A DNA stretch of 64,000 nt from Agrococcus jejuensis (lineage in GTDB: Bacteria; Actinomycetota; Actinomycetes; Actinomycetales; Microbacteriaceae): contig NZ_VEFR01000001.1 in NCBI RefSeq assembly GCF_007679035.1, forward strand, positions 620,001 to 684,000, given 5' to 3'. A program made the translations under genes and the position numbers. Shown here piece by piece: positions 35,363 through 43,222 of this stretch (positions are counted from its first letter, which is position 1; every line of letters starts with the position of its first letter). The notes below the pieces were generated by a model. The model did not search any database. It was not told the DNA's origin and saw only the letters and a list, made by a program, of their open reading frames with translations.

Positions 35363-36180
35363 CGTGCGGCTCCCGGGCGCCACGCGCGCACGAGCAGCAG
35401 CACCGCGACCGAGGTGGCGAGCAGCAGCAGCGACAGCGCGACGGCGGTGCCCTGCGAGACGCCGGCGCCGTTGAAGGCCGTGTAGATCGCGAGCGGCATC
35501 GTCTGCGTCGTGCCGGGCGCGTTGCCTGCGAAGAGCGCCGTCGCCCCGAACTCGCCGATCGCGCGCGCGAAGCACAGGATGATGCCGGCGACGAGCCCCG
35601 GCGCCGCGAGCGGCAGCGTGATGCGCAGCAGGATGCGCCACCGGCCCGCGCCGAGGGCCGCGGCCGCCTGCTCGTAGCCCACCCCGACCGAGCGCAGGGA
35701 TCCCTCGACCGCGAGCACGAGGAAGGGGAGCGCGACGAACGTCTGGGCGAGCACGACGGCGGGCGTCGAGAAGGGGATGCGGATGCCCCAGTCGGCCAGC
35801 AGCGGTCCGAGCCAGCCGGTCCGGCCGAAGAGGAAGAGCAGCGCGACGCCGCCGACCATGGGGGGCAGCACGAGCGGCACCGTCACGACGGCGCGCAGCA
35901 GCGCTGCGACGCGGTCGCCCGAGCGGGCGATGCACAGGGCGATCGGCACGCCGAGCACGATGCAGAGGAGCGTCGCGACGAGCCCGGTCTGCAGCGACAG
36001 CCCGAGCGCCGAGAGCGCTGCGGGCGCCGTGACGTCGGCGACGAGCGTCGACCACTCGACGCGTCCGACGAGCGCGAGCAGCGGCACGACCAGCAGGGCG
36101 AGGCCGAGCGCCGCCGGCACGAGCAGCGCGCGCGGCACGAAGCCGCGCGGCGCGCTCGCCTCGCGCTCGGCGCGGCTCAC
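35359..36180 (-). CDS. modB: Molybdate ABC transporter permease
   Basis: 273 aa, about six TM segments, with the ATPase-docking EAA loop [29 protein letters not shown]. Sequence VTVPLVLPPMVGGVALLFLFGR is typical of ModB/CysT. GTG 36180 overlaps the modA stop (GTGA). Works with ModA and ModC for high-affinity molybdate uptake. Confidence 0.95.
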   Translation of the reverse strand: MSRAEREASAPRGFVPRALLVPAALGLALLVVPLLALVGRVEWSTLVADVTAPAALSALGLSLQTGLVATLLCIVLGVPIALCIARSGDRVAALLRAVVTVPLVLPPMVGGVALLFLFGRTGWLGPLLADWGIRIPFSTPAVVLAQTFVALPFLVLAVEGSLRSVGVGYEQAAAALGAGRWRILLRITLPLAAPGLVAGIILCFARAIGEFGATALFAGNAPGTTQTMPLAIYTAFNGAGVSQGTAVALSLLLLATSVAVLLLVRAWRPGAAR

Positions 36181-36971
36181 GGTGCGCCGAAGCCGAGCTC
36201 GGCGAGCACGGCGAGCCCTTCCTCGCTGCGCACGAACGCGACGAACGCGGCGGCGGCGTCCGGGTTCGCCGCGTCGTCGAGCGCGACCACCGGATAGGTG
36301 TTCACCACCTCGTCCGCACCCTCGGTCTCCACGGTCTCGACGTCGTCGGTCGTCGCAGCGTCGGTCACGTAGACGAGGCCGGCGTCGGCCTCCCCCGTCT
36401 CGACCTTCGTGAGCACGGCGGTCACGTTCTGCTCGGCGCTGTCGACCGCCGCCGTCACGCCGGCGGCCTCGAGCAGGCGCTCGGATGCGGCACCGCACGG
36501 CACCTCGGGCGCGCAGAGCACGACGGTGAGGTCGGGATCGGCGAGGTCGGCGAGGCCCTCGACGCCGCGGGGGTTGCCCGCGGGCACGACGAGCACGAGC
36601 GTGTTCGTCGCGAACGCCTGCGGATCGGCCGCGAGGCCCGCGTCGACGACGCGCTGCATGCTCGCCTCGTCGGCGGAGGCGAACACGTCGACGGGTGCAC
36701 CCTCCTCGATCTGCGTCGCGAGCGTCGACGACCCGTCGTACGTGATGGGACGCACGTCGACGCCGGGGTGGAGGTCCTCGAACTCGGCGCTCAGCTCGTC
36801 GAACGCGGCGGTGAGCGAGGCGGCGGCGAAGATCGTGAGCTCGCCCGTGAGCGCGTCGTCGGACGCCGTCGCCTCGGTCGACGACTCCGGCGCCGCACCG
36901 CCGCTCGCGCAGCCGGCGAGCACGAGGGCGGCGAGGGCGATGCCCGCTGCGGGGAGCCTGGAGATGCGCAC
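36177..36971 (-). CDS. modA: Molybdate-binding lipoprotein
   Basis: 264 aa. Lipobox LAGC near residue 21, acidic linker, then the ModA fold: LTIFAAASLTAAFDELSAEF, YDGSSTLATQIEEGAPVDVFASAD and the later AGLVYVTDA. The Ser residues in AASL and GSST are the usual oxyanion contacts. GTG 36971 begins two bases after the stop of the HTH-TOBE gene. Confidence 0.95.
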   Translation of the reverse strand: MRISRLPAAGIALAALVLAGCASGGAAPESSTEATASDDALTGELTIFAAASLTAAFDELSAEFEDLHPGVDVRPITYDGSSTLATQIEEGAPVDVFASADEASMQRVVDAGLAADPQAFATNTLVLVVPAGNPRGVEGLADLADPDLTVVLCAPEVPCGAASERLLEAAGVTAAVDSAEQNVTAVLTKVETGEADAGLVYVTDAATTDDVETVETEGADEVVNTYPVVALDDAANPDAAAAFVAFVRSEEGLAVLAELGFGAP

Positions 36972-36973
36972 GG

Positions 36974-37366
36974 TCAGCCCCCCGGTGCCTCGACGATGAC
37001 GGTGGTGGCCTTCACGACGGCGACGGCCAGCGAGCCTGGCGCGAGCGCGAGCTCGTCGACGGCCTCGGCGGACATCAGGGAGACGACGCGGTGGGGGCCC
37101 GCCTGGATGTCGACCTGCGCCATGACGCCGTCGCGCTGCACGCGCGTGACGAGCCCGACGAAGCGGTTGCGCGCGCTCGACGTCGTCGATGCCGGATCCT
37201 CCGCCGCCCTCGCGAGCTCGACGGCGTGCGCCGCGAGCGCTGCGCCGGGGATGCGCGCCGGGCTCTCGCCCGTCGTCGGCAGCGCGCCGTGGTCGATCCA
37301 GCGCCGCACGGTGTCGTCGCTCACGCCGAGCAGTCGTGCTGCCTCGGCGATGCGGAAGGTGTCCAT
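36974..37366 (-). CDS. HTH-TOBE molybdate-responsive regulator
   Basis: 130 aa. MerR/excisionase-type helix-turn-helix in residues 1-40 (RIAEAARLLGVSDDTVRRWIDHGALP) and a Mop/TOBE oxyanion domain in 66-128 (RNRFVGLVTRVQRDGVMAQVDIQAG). Probably senses molybdate and controls modABC, of which it is the first gene. TATGAT six bases before ATG 37366 gives a leaderless mRNA, and a 12-base palindrome sits in the promoter spacer. Divergent from moeB. Confidence 0.88.
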   Translation of the reverse strand: MDTFRIAEAARLLGVSDDTVRRWIDHGALPTTGESPARIPGAALAAHAVELARAAEDPASTTSSARNRFVGLVTRVQRDGVMAQVDIQAGPHRVVSLMSAEAVDELALAPGSLAVAVVKATTVIVEAPGG

Positions 37367-37372
37367 GCAGCG

Positions 37373-37394
37373 ATCATAGCCGCATCCGCGGATG
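37373..37394 (-). promoter_or_regulatory. Promoter and palindrome of the HTH-TOBE/mod operon
   Basis: -10 TATGAT at 37378-37373; CATCCGCGGATG, a perfect palindrome, at 37383-37394 occupies the spacer to the -35. Candidate operator for the HTH-TOBE protein. Confidence 0.5.
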
Positions 37395-37476
37395 ATCGTG
37401 CGGCGCAGGCCCGCGGATGCGGATCGGTCGGGCAGCGGGCCGATGTCGCCGACCGCTCCTTCGCGGTCGCAGCGCC

Positions 37477-37482
37477 TAGCCT
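37477..37482 (+). promoter_or_regulatory. -10 box TAGCCT of moeB
   Basis: Seven bases before ATG 37490; leaderless start of moeB-moeA-moaC-moaD. Confidence 0.6.
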
Positions 37483-37489
37483 GGGCAGC

Positions 37490-38605
37490 ATGCCGTTCCC
37501 ACCGCTGGTCGAGCCGGTCGAGCACCTGAGCGCTGCGGAGCAGCGCCGCACGGCACGGCACGCCGTGCTCGCGGGATTCGGCGAGCTCGGGCAGCGCCGA
37601 CTCGCCGCCGCGCACGTCGCCGTCGTCGGCGCGGGCGGGCTCGGCTCCCCCGTCGTGCTCGCGCTCGCCGCCGCGGGCATCGGCACGATCACGATCCTCG
37701 ACGACGACGCCGTCGAGGCGTCGAACCTGCAGCGGCAGGTGCTGCACCGCATGACCGACGTCGGCCGGCCGAAGGCCGACTCCGCCGTGCGCGCCGCCGC
37801 CGACCTGTCGCCGGAGACGCGCGTCGAGGCAGTGCGGCTGCGCGTCACGGCCGACTCCGCCGCGAGCCTGCTCGCCGGCGCCGACGTGGTGATCGACGGC
37901 ACCGACACGTTCGAGACCCGTGCTGCCGTCGCCGCCGCGTGCGAGGAGCTGGGCGTGCCGCTCGTCTGGGGCGTCGTGCAGGAGTTCCACGCGCAGGTCA
38001 CCGTGCTCTGGTCGAGCCCACCGGCCGGCGCGTCGCCCGTCGCGCTCGACGACCTCTACCCGCCCGAGAGCGTCGGCGAGGTGCCGACGTGCGCGCAGGT
38101 GGGCGTGCTGGGCGCGCTGTGCCTGCAGGTGGGCGGTCTCATGGCGCTCGAGGCCGTCAAGCTCGTCACGGGCATCGGCGAGCCTCTGCTCGGTCGCGTC
38201 GCCGTGATCGACGCGCTGCGCGCGCGCCAGACCGAGGTGCCGCTGCGCGCGGCCGACGGCGCTCCCGCCGCGACGCCCGCGGCGCCCGCCCCGGTGCCGC
38301 ACGTCACGGTCGCCGACGCCGCGGCCGCGCGCGACGCGGGTGCCATCGTGCTCGACGTCCGCGAGCCGCACGAGACCGCCGCGGGCATCATCCCCGGCTC
38401 CGCGCTGCTGCCGCTCGCCACGCTCCTCGCCGATCCGGCCGCGGCGGGCGCGGGACCGTTCGTCGTCGTGTGCCAGCGCGGCACGCGTGCGCTGCAGGCG
38501 GCGCGCGCGCTGCGCGAGGCCGGCATCGAGGCATCCGTGCTCGCGGGTGGCATCGAAGCACTGGCATCCGTGGATGCACTGGGACCCGAGGAGGACCTTG
38601 CATGA
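37490..38605 (+). CDS. moeB: Molybdopterin-synthase adenylyltransferase with rhodanese domain
   Basis: 371 aa fusion. ThiF/MoeB domain (about 1-250): nucleotide motif GAGGLGSPVVLALAAAGIGTITILDDD and SNLQRQVLHR; it adenylates the MoaD C-terminus. C-terminal rhodanese domain (about 268-365) has LDVREPHETAAG and the active-site Cys in VCQRGTRA, so it may supply the sulfur for MoaD thiocarboxylate directly. This fusion is common in actinobacteria. moeA starts within its stop (ATGA). Confidence 0.93.
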   Translation: MPFPPLVEPVEHLSAAEQRRTARHAVLAGFGELGQRRLAAAHVAVVGAGGLGSPVVLALAAAGIGTITILDDDAVEASNLQRQVLHRMTDVGRPKADSAVRAAADLSPETRVEAVRLRVTADSAASLLAGADVVIDGTDTFETRAAVAAACEELGVPLVWGVVQEFHAQVTVLWSSPPAGASPVALDDLYPPESVGEVPTCAQVGVLGALCLQVGGLMALEAVKLVTGIGEPLLGRVAVIDALRARQTEVPLRAADGAPAATPAAPAPVPHVTVADAAAARDAGAIVLDVREPHETAAGIIPGSALLPLATLLADPAAAGAGPFVVVCQRGTRALQAARALREAGIEASVLAGGIEALASVDALGPEEDLA

Positions 38606-39834
38606 GCGCGATGCGATCCGTCGAGGAGCACCTCGCCGAGGTGCTCGCCGCCGTCGCGCTGCTCGAGCGCGAGACGGTGGCCGTCGCCGCTGCGCACGGC
38701 ACGGTGCTGCGCGAGCCCGTGCTCGCGGCCAACGACATCCCCGCCTTCGACAACTCGGCGATGGACGGCTTCGCGGTGCGCTTCGCCGACGTGCGGGCGG
38801 CGAGCGCCGATGCGCCCGTGACGCTCGAGGTCGTCGCCGACCTGCCCGCCGGCAGCCCCGACGACCCGTCGCTCGCCGCCGGCCAGGCTGCCCGCATCAT
38901 GACGGGCTCCGCGATCCCCTCGGACGCCGACGCGATCGTGCCCTTCGAGGACACCGTGGGCGGGCTCAGCGACTCGCTCGGCACCGCGACGGTCGTCGCA
39001 GCGCCCTCCGCGACCGGCGCCTTCGTGCGCCGCGGCGGCCAGGACGCGCGCCGCGGCGACGAGGTGCTCGCGGCCGGCACGTGGATGGGTCCGCTGCAGT
39101 GCTCGGCGGCAGCGGCGGCGGGCGTCGCCGAGGTCGTCGTCTCGCGTCGCCCGCGCGTCGCGATCGTCTCGACCGGCTCCGAGCTCGTCGCCCCCGGCAT
39201 GCCGCTGCGCCGCGGCCAGATCCCCGACTCCAACGGCATCCTGCTCGCGACGCTCGCGGCCGAGGCCGGTGCGCTCGTCGTGCACCGCAGCACGATCGAC
39301 GACGAGGGCTCGTCGCTGCGGTCGCTGCTCGCGGGCCTCGACGGCGTCGACGCGGTCATCCTCTCCGGCGGCGTCAGCGCCGGCGCGTACGAGGTCGTGC
39401 GCACCGAGCTCGCCGACGCGATGGCGTTCGTGCGCGTCGCGATGCAGCCCGGCAAGCCGCAGGGGTTCGGGCGCCTGCCCGACGGGCCGCTGCTCTTCGG
39501 CCTCCCCGGCAACCCCGTGAGCTCCGCCGTCTCGTTCGAGACGTTCGTGCGCCCTGCGCTGCTCGCGCTGCAGGGGCGCATCGATGGCGAGCGAGCGCGC
39601 GCGACCCTGCCCGCCGCCGCGGCGTGGCGCACGCCTCCTGGGCGCAGGCAGTACCTGCCCGCGGTCGTCGATCGCTCGGATCCCGCACGGTGGACCGTCG
39701 CACCCGCGACCGCAGGTGGCTCGGGCTCGCACCTCGCCGGCGGCCTCGGCCGCGCCGAGGCCTACGCGATCGTGCCCGCCGACGTCGAGGCCGTGGCGGT
39801 CGGCGATCTCGTCGATGTCATGCTGGTCGCATGA
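38602..39834 (+). CDS. moeA: Molybdopterin molybdenumtransferase
   Basis: Inserts molybdate into adenylylated molybdopterin. 410 aa: MoeA N domain with IPAFDNSAMDGFAVR, the MoCF-binding domain with STGSELV and SGGVSAG, FGLPGNPVS, and the C-terminal domain. Starts in the moeB stop and ends in the moaC start, so translation is coupled on both sides. Confidence 0.95.
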   Translation: MSAMRSVEEHLAEVLAAVALLERETVAVAAAHGTVLREPVLAANDIPAFDNSAMDGFAVRFADVRAASADAPVTLEVVADLPAGSPDDPSLAAGQAARIMTGSAIPSDADAIVPFEDTVGGLSDSLGTATVVAAPSATGAFVRRGGQDARRGDEVLAAGTWMGPLQCSAAAAAGVAEVVVSRRPRVAIVSTGSELVAPGMPLRRGQIPDSNGILLATLAAEAGALVVHRSTIDDEGSSLRSLLAGLDGVDAVILSGGVSAGAYEVVRTELADAMAFVRVAMQPGKPQGFGRLPDGPLLFGLPGNPVSSAVSFETFVRPALLALQGRIDGERARATLPAAAAWRTPPGRRQYLPAVVDRSDPARWTVAPATAGGSGSHLAGGLGRAEAYAIVPADVEAVAVGDLVDVMLVA

Positions 39835-40310
39835 GCCTCACGCACCTCGATGCCGCGGGCCACGCCCGCATGGTCGACGTCACGGCGAAGCAACCCACGG
39901 TGCGGTCGGCGTCGGCCCGCGGATTCGTGCGCTGCTCCCCCGCCGTCGTCGCGACGCTGCGCGACGGCACCGCGCCGAAGGGCGACGTGCTCGCCGTCGC
40001 ACGCATCGCCGGCATCCAGGCCGCCAAGCACACCGCGACGCTGCTGCCGCTCGCGCACGTCATCGGCGTGCACGGTGCCGTCGTCGACCTCGAGATCGTC
40101 GACGAGGGCGTCGAGGTCGCGGCCACCGTGCGCACGGCCGACCGCACGGGCGTCGAGATGGAGGCGCTCACGGCCGTGTCGGTCGCGGCGCTCGCCATCG
40201 TCGACATGGTGAAGGGCATGGATCGCTCGACGTCGATCGAGCGACTGCGCATCACCGCGAAGGAGGGCGGCCGGTCGGGCTCGTGGTCGCTCGAGGACGA
40301 CGAGGACTGA
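39831..40310 (+). CDS. moaC: Cyclic pyranopterin monophosphate synthase
   Basis: 159 aa; second step of Moco synthesis after MoaA. Motifs MVDVTAKQPTVRSA, KHTATLLPLAH (active-site Lys/His) and GVEMEALTAVSVAALAIVDM with KGMDR. ATG 39831 overlaps the moeA stop; moaD begins in its own stop (TGATG). Confidence 0.95.
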   Translation: MSLTHLDAAGHARMVDVTAKQPTVRSASARGFVRCSPAVVATLRDGTAPKGDVLAVARIAGIQAAKHTATLLPLAHVIGVHGAVVDLEIVDEGVEVAATVRTADRTGVEMEALTAVSVAALAIVDMVKGMDRSTSIERLRITAKEGGRSGSWSLEDDED

Positions 40311-40543
40311 TGGCGCGCGTCCGCTACTTCGCCGCCGCCGAGGAGCTCGCAGGCGTCGCGAGCGAGCAGCGCCCCGAGGCGACGCTCGGTGCGCTGCGGG
40401 CGGCGCTGGCGACCGAGCGTCCCGGCCTCGGCGGCATCCTGCCGCGCTGCGCCGTGCTCGTCGACGGCGCGCGCGTCGACGACGAGACCGCCCTGGGCGA
40501 CGACGTGCTCGTCGACGTGCTGCCGCCCTTCGCAGGCGGCTGA
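40310..40543 (+). CDS. moaD: Molybdopterin synthase small subunit
   Basis: 77 aa ubiquitin-fold sulfur carrier ending in the required Gly-Gly (PPFAGG). The terminal Gly is adenylated by MoeB and thiocarboxylated. Start shares bases with the moaC stop. Convergent with moaE, 13 bases apart. Confidence 0.92.
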   Translation: MARVRYFAAAEELAGVASEQRPEATLGALRAALATERPGLGGILPRCAVLVDGARVDDETALGDDVLVDVLPPFAGG

Positions 40544-40556
40544 CGCCGTCGGCGGC

Positions 40557-40982
40557 TCAGCCGCCGATGCCCTTCCAGGCCGTCGTGCCGTCGGCCTCGA
40601 CCTGCCGCTTCCAGACGGGCAGGTCGGTCTTGATCGTCTCGATCACCGCTCGGCACACCTCGAACGCCTCCGCGCGATGCGACGACGAGACCGCGATGAC
40701 GACGGCGACGTCGCCGACGCCGAGCCTGCCGACGCGATGGCTCACGGCGACGATCGCACCCGTGCTGCCGACGGCGCGCTCGGCGATCGCCCGCAGCGTC
40801 GACTCGGCGTCGGGATGCGCGGAGTACTCGAGGCCGACCACGGCGCCCGCCGCGTCGGGGTCATGGTCGCGCACGCGGCCGACGAACGACGTCGTCGCGC
40901 CCGCGCTCGGGTCGTCGACGGCGTCGAGATGGGCTGCGACGTCGAGCGGCTCGTCGACGACGCGGGCGATGCGCACGCTCAC
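40557..40982 (-). CDS. moaE: Molybdopterin synthase large subunit
   Basis: 141 aa. Contains SFVGRVRDHD, EYSAHPDAE, SHRVGRLGVGD, and the catalytic Lys region KTDLPVWKRQ ending WKGIGG. Works with MoaD to put two sulfurs on the pterin. GTG 40982 overlaps the mog stop (GTGA). Confidence 0.95.
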   Translation of the reverse strand: MSVRIARVVDEPLDVAAHLDAVDDPSAGATTSFVGRVRDHDPDAAGAVVGLEYSAHPDAESTLRAIAERAVGSTGAIVAVSHRVGRLGVGDVAVVIAVSSSHRAEAFEVCRAVIETIKTDLPVWKRQVEADGTTAWKGIGG

Positions 40983-41458
40983 GGGTGGTCGGCGCCGTCC
41001 AGCTGGTGCACGACGTGGCCGGCGACCGACAGCACGACGGGCATGCCCGACGTCACGGCGTTCGGCGACCCGGGCAGGTTCACGACGAGGGCGCCCTGCG
41101 CGATGCCCGCCAGCCCGCGCGAGAGCATGCCCTGCGGCAGCTCCGCGGTGCCGATGCGGCGCAGCTCCTCGGCGATGCCGGGCACGTGCGTCTCGAGCAC
41201 CTGCGCCGTGCCCTCGGGCGTCTCGTCGCGGGGCGCGAGCCCGGTGCCGCCCGTCGTCACGACCACGCGCGCGCCGCCGGCGATCGCCGCGCGCAGCGCA
41301 TCCGCCACGCTCTGCGCGCCGTCGGGCACGATCGTCGCGTCGGGGCAGTCGAAGCCGGCGGCGCGGAACGCCTCGACGGCGATGGGGCCGCCCGCGTCGC
41401 GACGCGCGCCGCTCGCGGAGCGGTCGGAGACGGTGATGACGGCGACGGTGGTCGGCAT
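40979..41458 (-). CDS. mog: Molybdopterin adenylyltransferase (Mog/MoaB type)
   Basis: 159 aa. MoCF domain with ITVSDRSASGARRDAGGP, VVTTGGTGLAPRDETPEG and LPGSPNAV. Adenylates molybdopterin before MoeA. A TAGGGT box at 41470-41465, six bases before ATG 41458, gives a leaderless transcript with moaE. Confidence 0.93.
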   Translation of the reverse strand: MPTTVAVITVSDRSASGARRDAGGPIAVEAFRAAGFDCPDATIVPDGAQSVADALRAAIAGGARVVVTTGGTGLAPRDETPEGTAQVLETHVPGIAEELRRIGTAELPQGMLSRGLAGIAQGALVVNLPGSPNAVTSGMPVVLSVAGHVVHQLDGADHP

Positions 41459-41464
41459 GGCCTC

Positions 41465-41470
41465 ACCCTA
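41465..41470 (-). promoter_or_regulatory. -10 box TAGGGT of mog-moaE
   Basis: Spacing six to ATG 41458. Confidence 0.55.
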
Positions 41471-41496
41471 CGCGGCCGCGAGGCCAGCCGCGCCGG

Positions 41497-43074
41497 TCAT
41501 CCGGTGACCGTGATGAGCGGGCGGTGCCAGCCGGCGGATCCGTCGGGCGCGATGGGGGCGCGCTCCTCGATCTGCGTCTCGCCCGCCTTGTTGACCGCCC
41601 GCACGGCGATGTAGTGCGTGCCGGGCTCCGCCTGCCACTCGAGGTACCACTGCACCCAGCTGTCGTCGTTGACGGCAGTCGAGAGCGTCGCCTGCTGCCA
41701 GTCGCCGTCGTCGATGCTCACCTCGACGCGATCGATGCCGACGGTCTGCGCCCATGCCATGCCGGCGATCGGCACCGTGCCTGCCGCGACGGGCGTGCCC
41801 GCCTTCGGGGTGTCGACGCGCGACGAGAACTTGATGGGCGCCTCGGCGGCGTAGCCGCGCGGCGTCCAGTACGCCTCGTCGTCGGCGAACGTCGTGACCT
41901 TGAGCTCGGTGACCCACTTCGTGGCCGAGACGTAGCCGTAGAGCCCGGGCACGACCATGCGCACGGGGAAGCCGTGCTCGAGCGGCAGGGGCTCGCCGTT
42001 CATGGCGATCGCGAGGATGGCGTCGCGGCCCTCGTCGGTGACCGCCTCGAGCGGCGTGCTCGCGGTGTAGCCGTCGACGCTCGTCGACAGCACCATGTCG
42101 GCACCGTCCTGCACGCCCGCCATCGCGAGCACGTCGCGGATCGGCACGCCGAGCCAGGTCGCGTTGCCGACGAGCCCGCCACCGACCTCGTTCGACACGC
42201 ACGTCAGCGTGATGACGTACTCGTCGACGCCCATGTCGATGAGGTCCTGGAACGACAGCTCGACGCGCTCGTCGACCATGCCGTCGATCACGAGCCGCCA
42301 CGTGTCGGGGTCGACCTCGGGCACGGTGAGCGCGGTGTCGACGCGATAGAAGTCCGCGTTCGGGGTGAAGAGCGGCGAGACGCCCTCGACGTCGAGCTCG
42401 GCACCCTGCGGGATCGTGACGGTGCTGTTCGGCGTGGGCAGCTGCAGCGCGTCGCGCACGGCCTCGAGCGAGGCGGTCGCCGCCGAGGTGACTCGGGCGC
42501 CGATGCCGACGGCGACGGCTGCGGCGCTCGAGATCGCGGCGATGACGAAGAACTGCCGTCGGTCGACGCCCGACGCCGCGGTCGATCGCTGCGCGCCGGC
42601 GCCCCCGCCGTCCCGCCATCCACGGAGGCGACGGGCGAGGATCACGAGCAGGATGGCGCTTGCGACGGCGCCGACGACGGGCGGCAGGAATCCGAGCGGC
42701 GAGCCGCCGGCGCGCGTGACGGTCGCGGCCGTCGCGAGGGCGCCGGCCAGCAGCACGATGGCGACGCCGAGCGGCGGGCGCACGAGCTGCAGCACGCCGC
42801 CGAGCGCCGAGGCGATGACGACCGCGAGCCCGAGGCTCGCCAGCAGCACGACCTTGTCGCTCTCGCCGAACGTCGCGATCGCGAACTCCTTGACCGGCTG
42901 CGGCACGATGTCGATGACGAAGGCGCCGACCGCGAGGATCGGGCTCGCCGTACGCGCGACGATGAGCGCCACCAGCTCTGCGACGCCGAGGAAGACCGCG
43001 CCGCTCACGACGCCCATGACCGCCGCCCAGGCGATGAACCGCTTGCCCGTCGTGCCGTTGCCGTGCCTCGCCAT
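41497..43074 (-). CDS. Membrane-anchored molybdopterin oxidoreductase (sulfite oxidase family)
   Basis: 525 aa. Five hydrophobic segments (about 12-40, 74-98, 101-122, 128-149, 174-198); the last is preceded by a twin-arginine motif DRRQFF (R172, R173), so the catalytic domain (about 200-525) is probably exported by Tat after Sec inserts the first four helices. The Mo-ligand is Cys292 in TLTCVSNEVGGG, followed by the Ig-like dimer domain. Substrate unknown (sulfite, protein methionine sulfoxide, others). Preceded by AGGGAGG and a SigK-like promoter; divergent from a TetR gene. Confidence 0.9.
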   Translation of the reverse strand: MARHGNGTTGKRFIAWAAVMGVVSGAVFLGVAELVALIVARTASPILAVGAFVIDIVPQPVKEFAIATFGESDKVVLLASLGLAVVIASALGGVLQLVRPPLGVAIVLLAGALATAATVTRAGGSPLGFLPPVVGAVASAILLVILARRLRGWRDGGGAGAQRSTAASGVDRRQFFVIAAISSAAAVAVGIGARVTSAATASLEAVRDALQLPTPNSTVTIPQGAELDVEGVSPLFTPNADFYRVDTALTVPEVDPDTWRLVIDGMVDERVELSFQDLIDMGVDEYVITLTCVSNEVGGGLVGNATWLGVPIRDVLAMAGVQDGADMVLSTSVDGYTASTPLEAVTDEGRDAILAIAMNGEPLPLEHGFPVRMVVPGLYGYVSATKWVTELKVTTFADDEAYWTPRGYAAEAPIKFSSRVDTPKAGTPVAAGTVPIAGMAWAQTVGIDRVEVSIDDGDWQQATLSTAVNDDSWVQWYLEWQAEPGTHYIAVRAVNKAGETQIEERAPIAPDGSAGWHRPLITVTG

Positions 43075-43111
43075 GATGCGCCGCCTCCCTGCCGCTGTCG
43101 GCCTTCGAGTG

Positions 43112-43138
43112 ATTCGGAGCCGCGCGACGAACGGATGC
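43112..43138 (-). promoter_or_regulatory. SigK-like promoter of the Moco oxidoreductase
   Basis: GCATCC (43138-43133), 15 bases, CCGAAT (43117-43112) on the reverse strand; leader about 30 nt with AGGGAGG. The -10 matches the mycobacterial SigK consensus exactly. Confidence 0.6.
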
Positions 43139-43195
43139 GGCAATCGTGGGCCCGACGCGGCGGCCGTGACCCACGACACACGGGTCCCTGCAGAA

Positions 43196-43209
43196 CTGAA
43201 CGCGTTCAG
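43196..43209. promoter_or_regulatory. Palindromic TetR operator candidate
   Basis: CTGAACGCGTTCAG is a perfect 14-base palindrome ending 13 bases before the TetR start; typical place for autorepression. Confidence 0.65.
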
Positions 43210-43222
43210 GTGCGCTGCTGCC

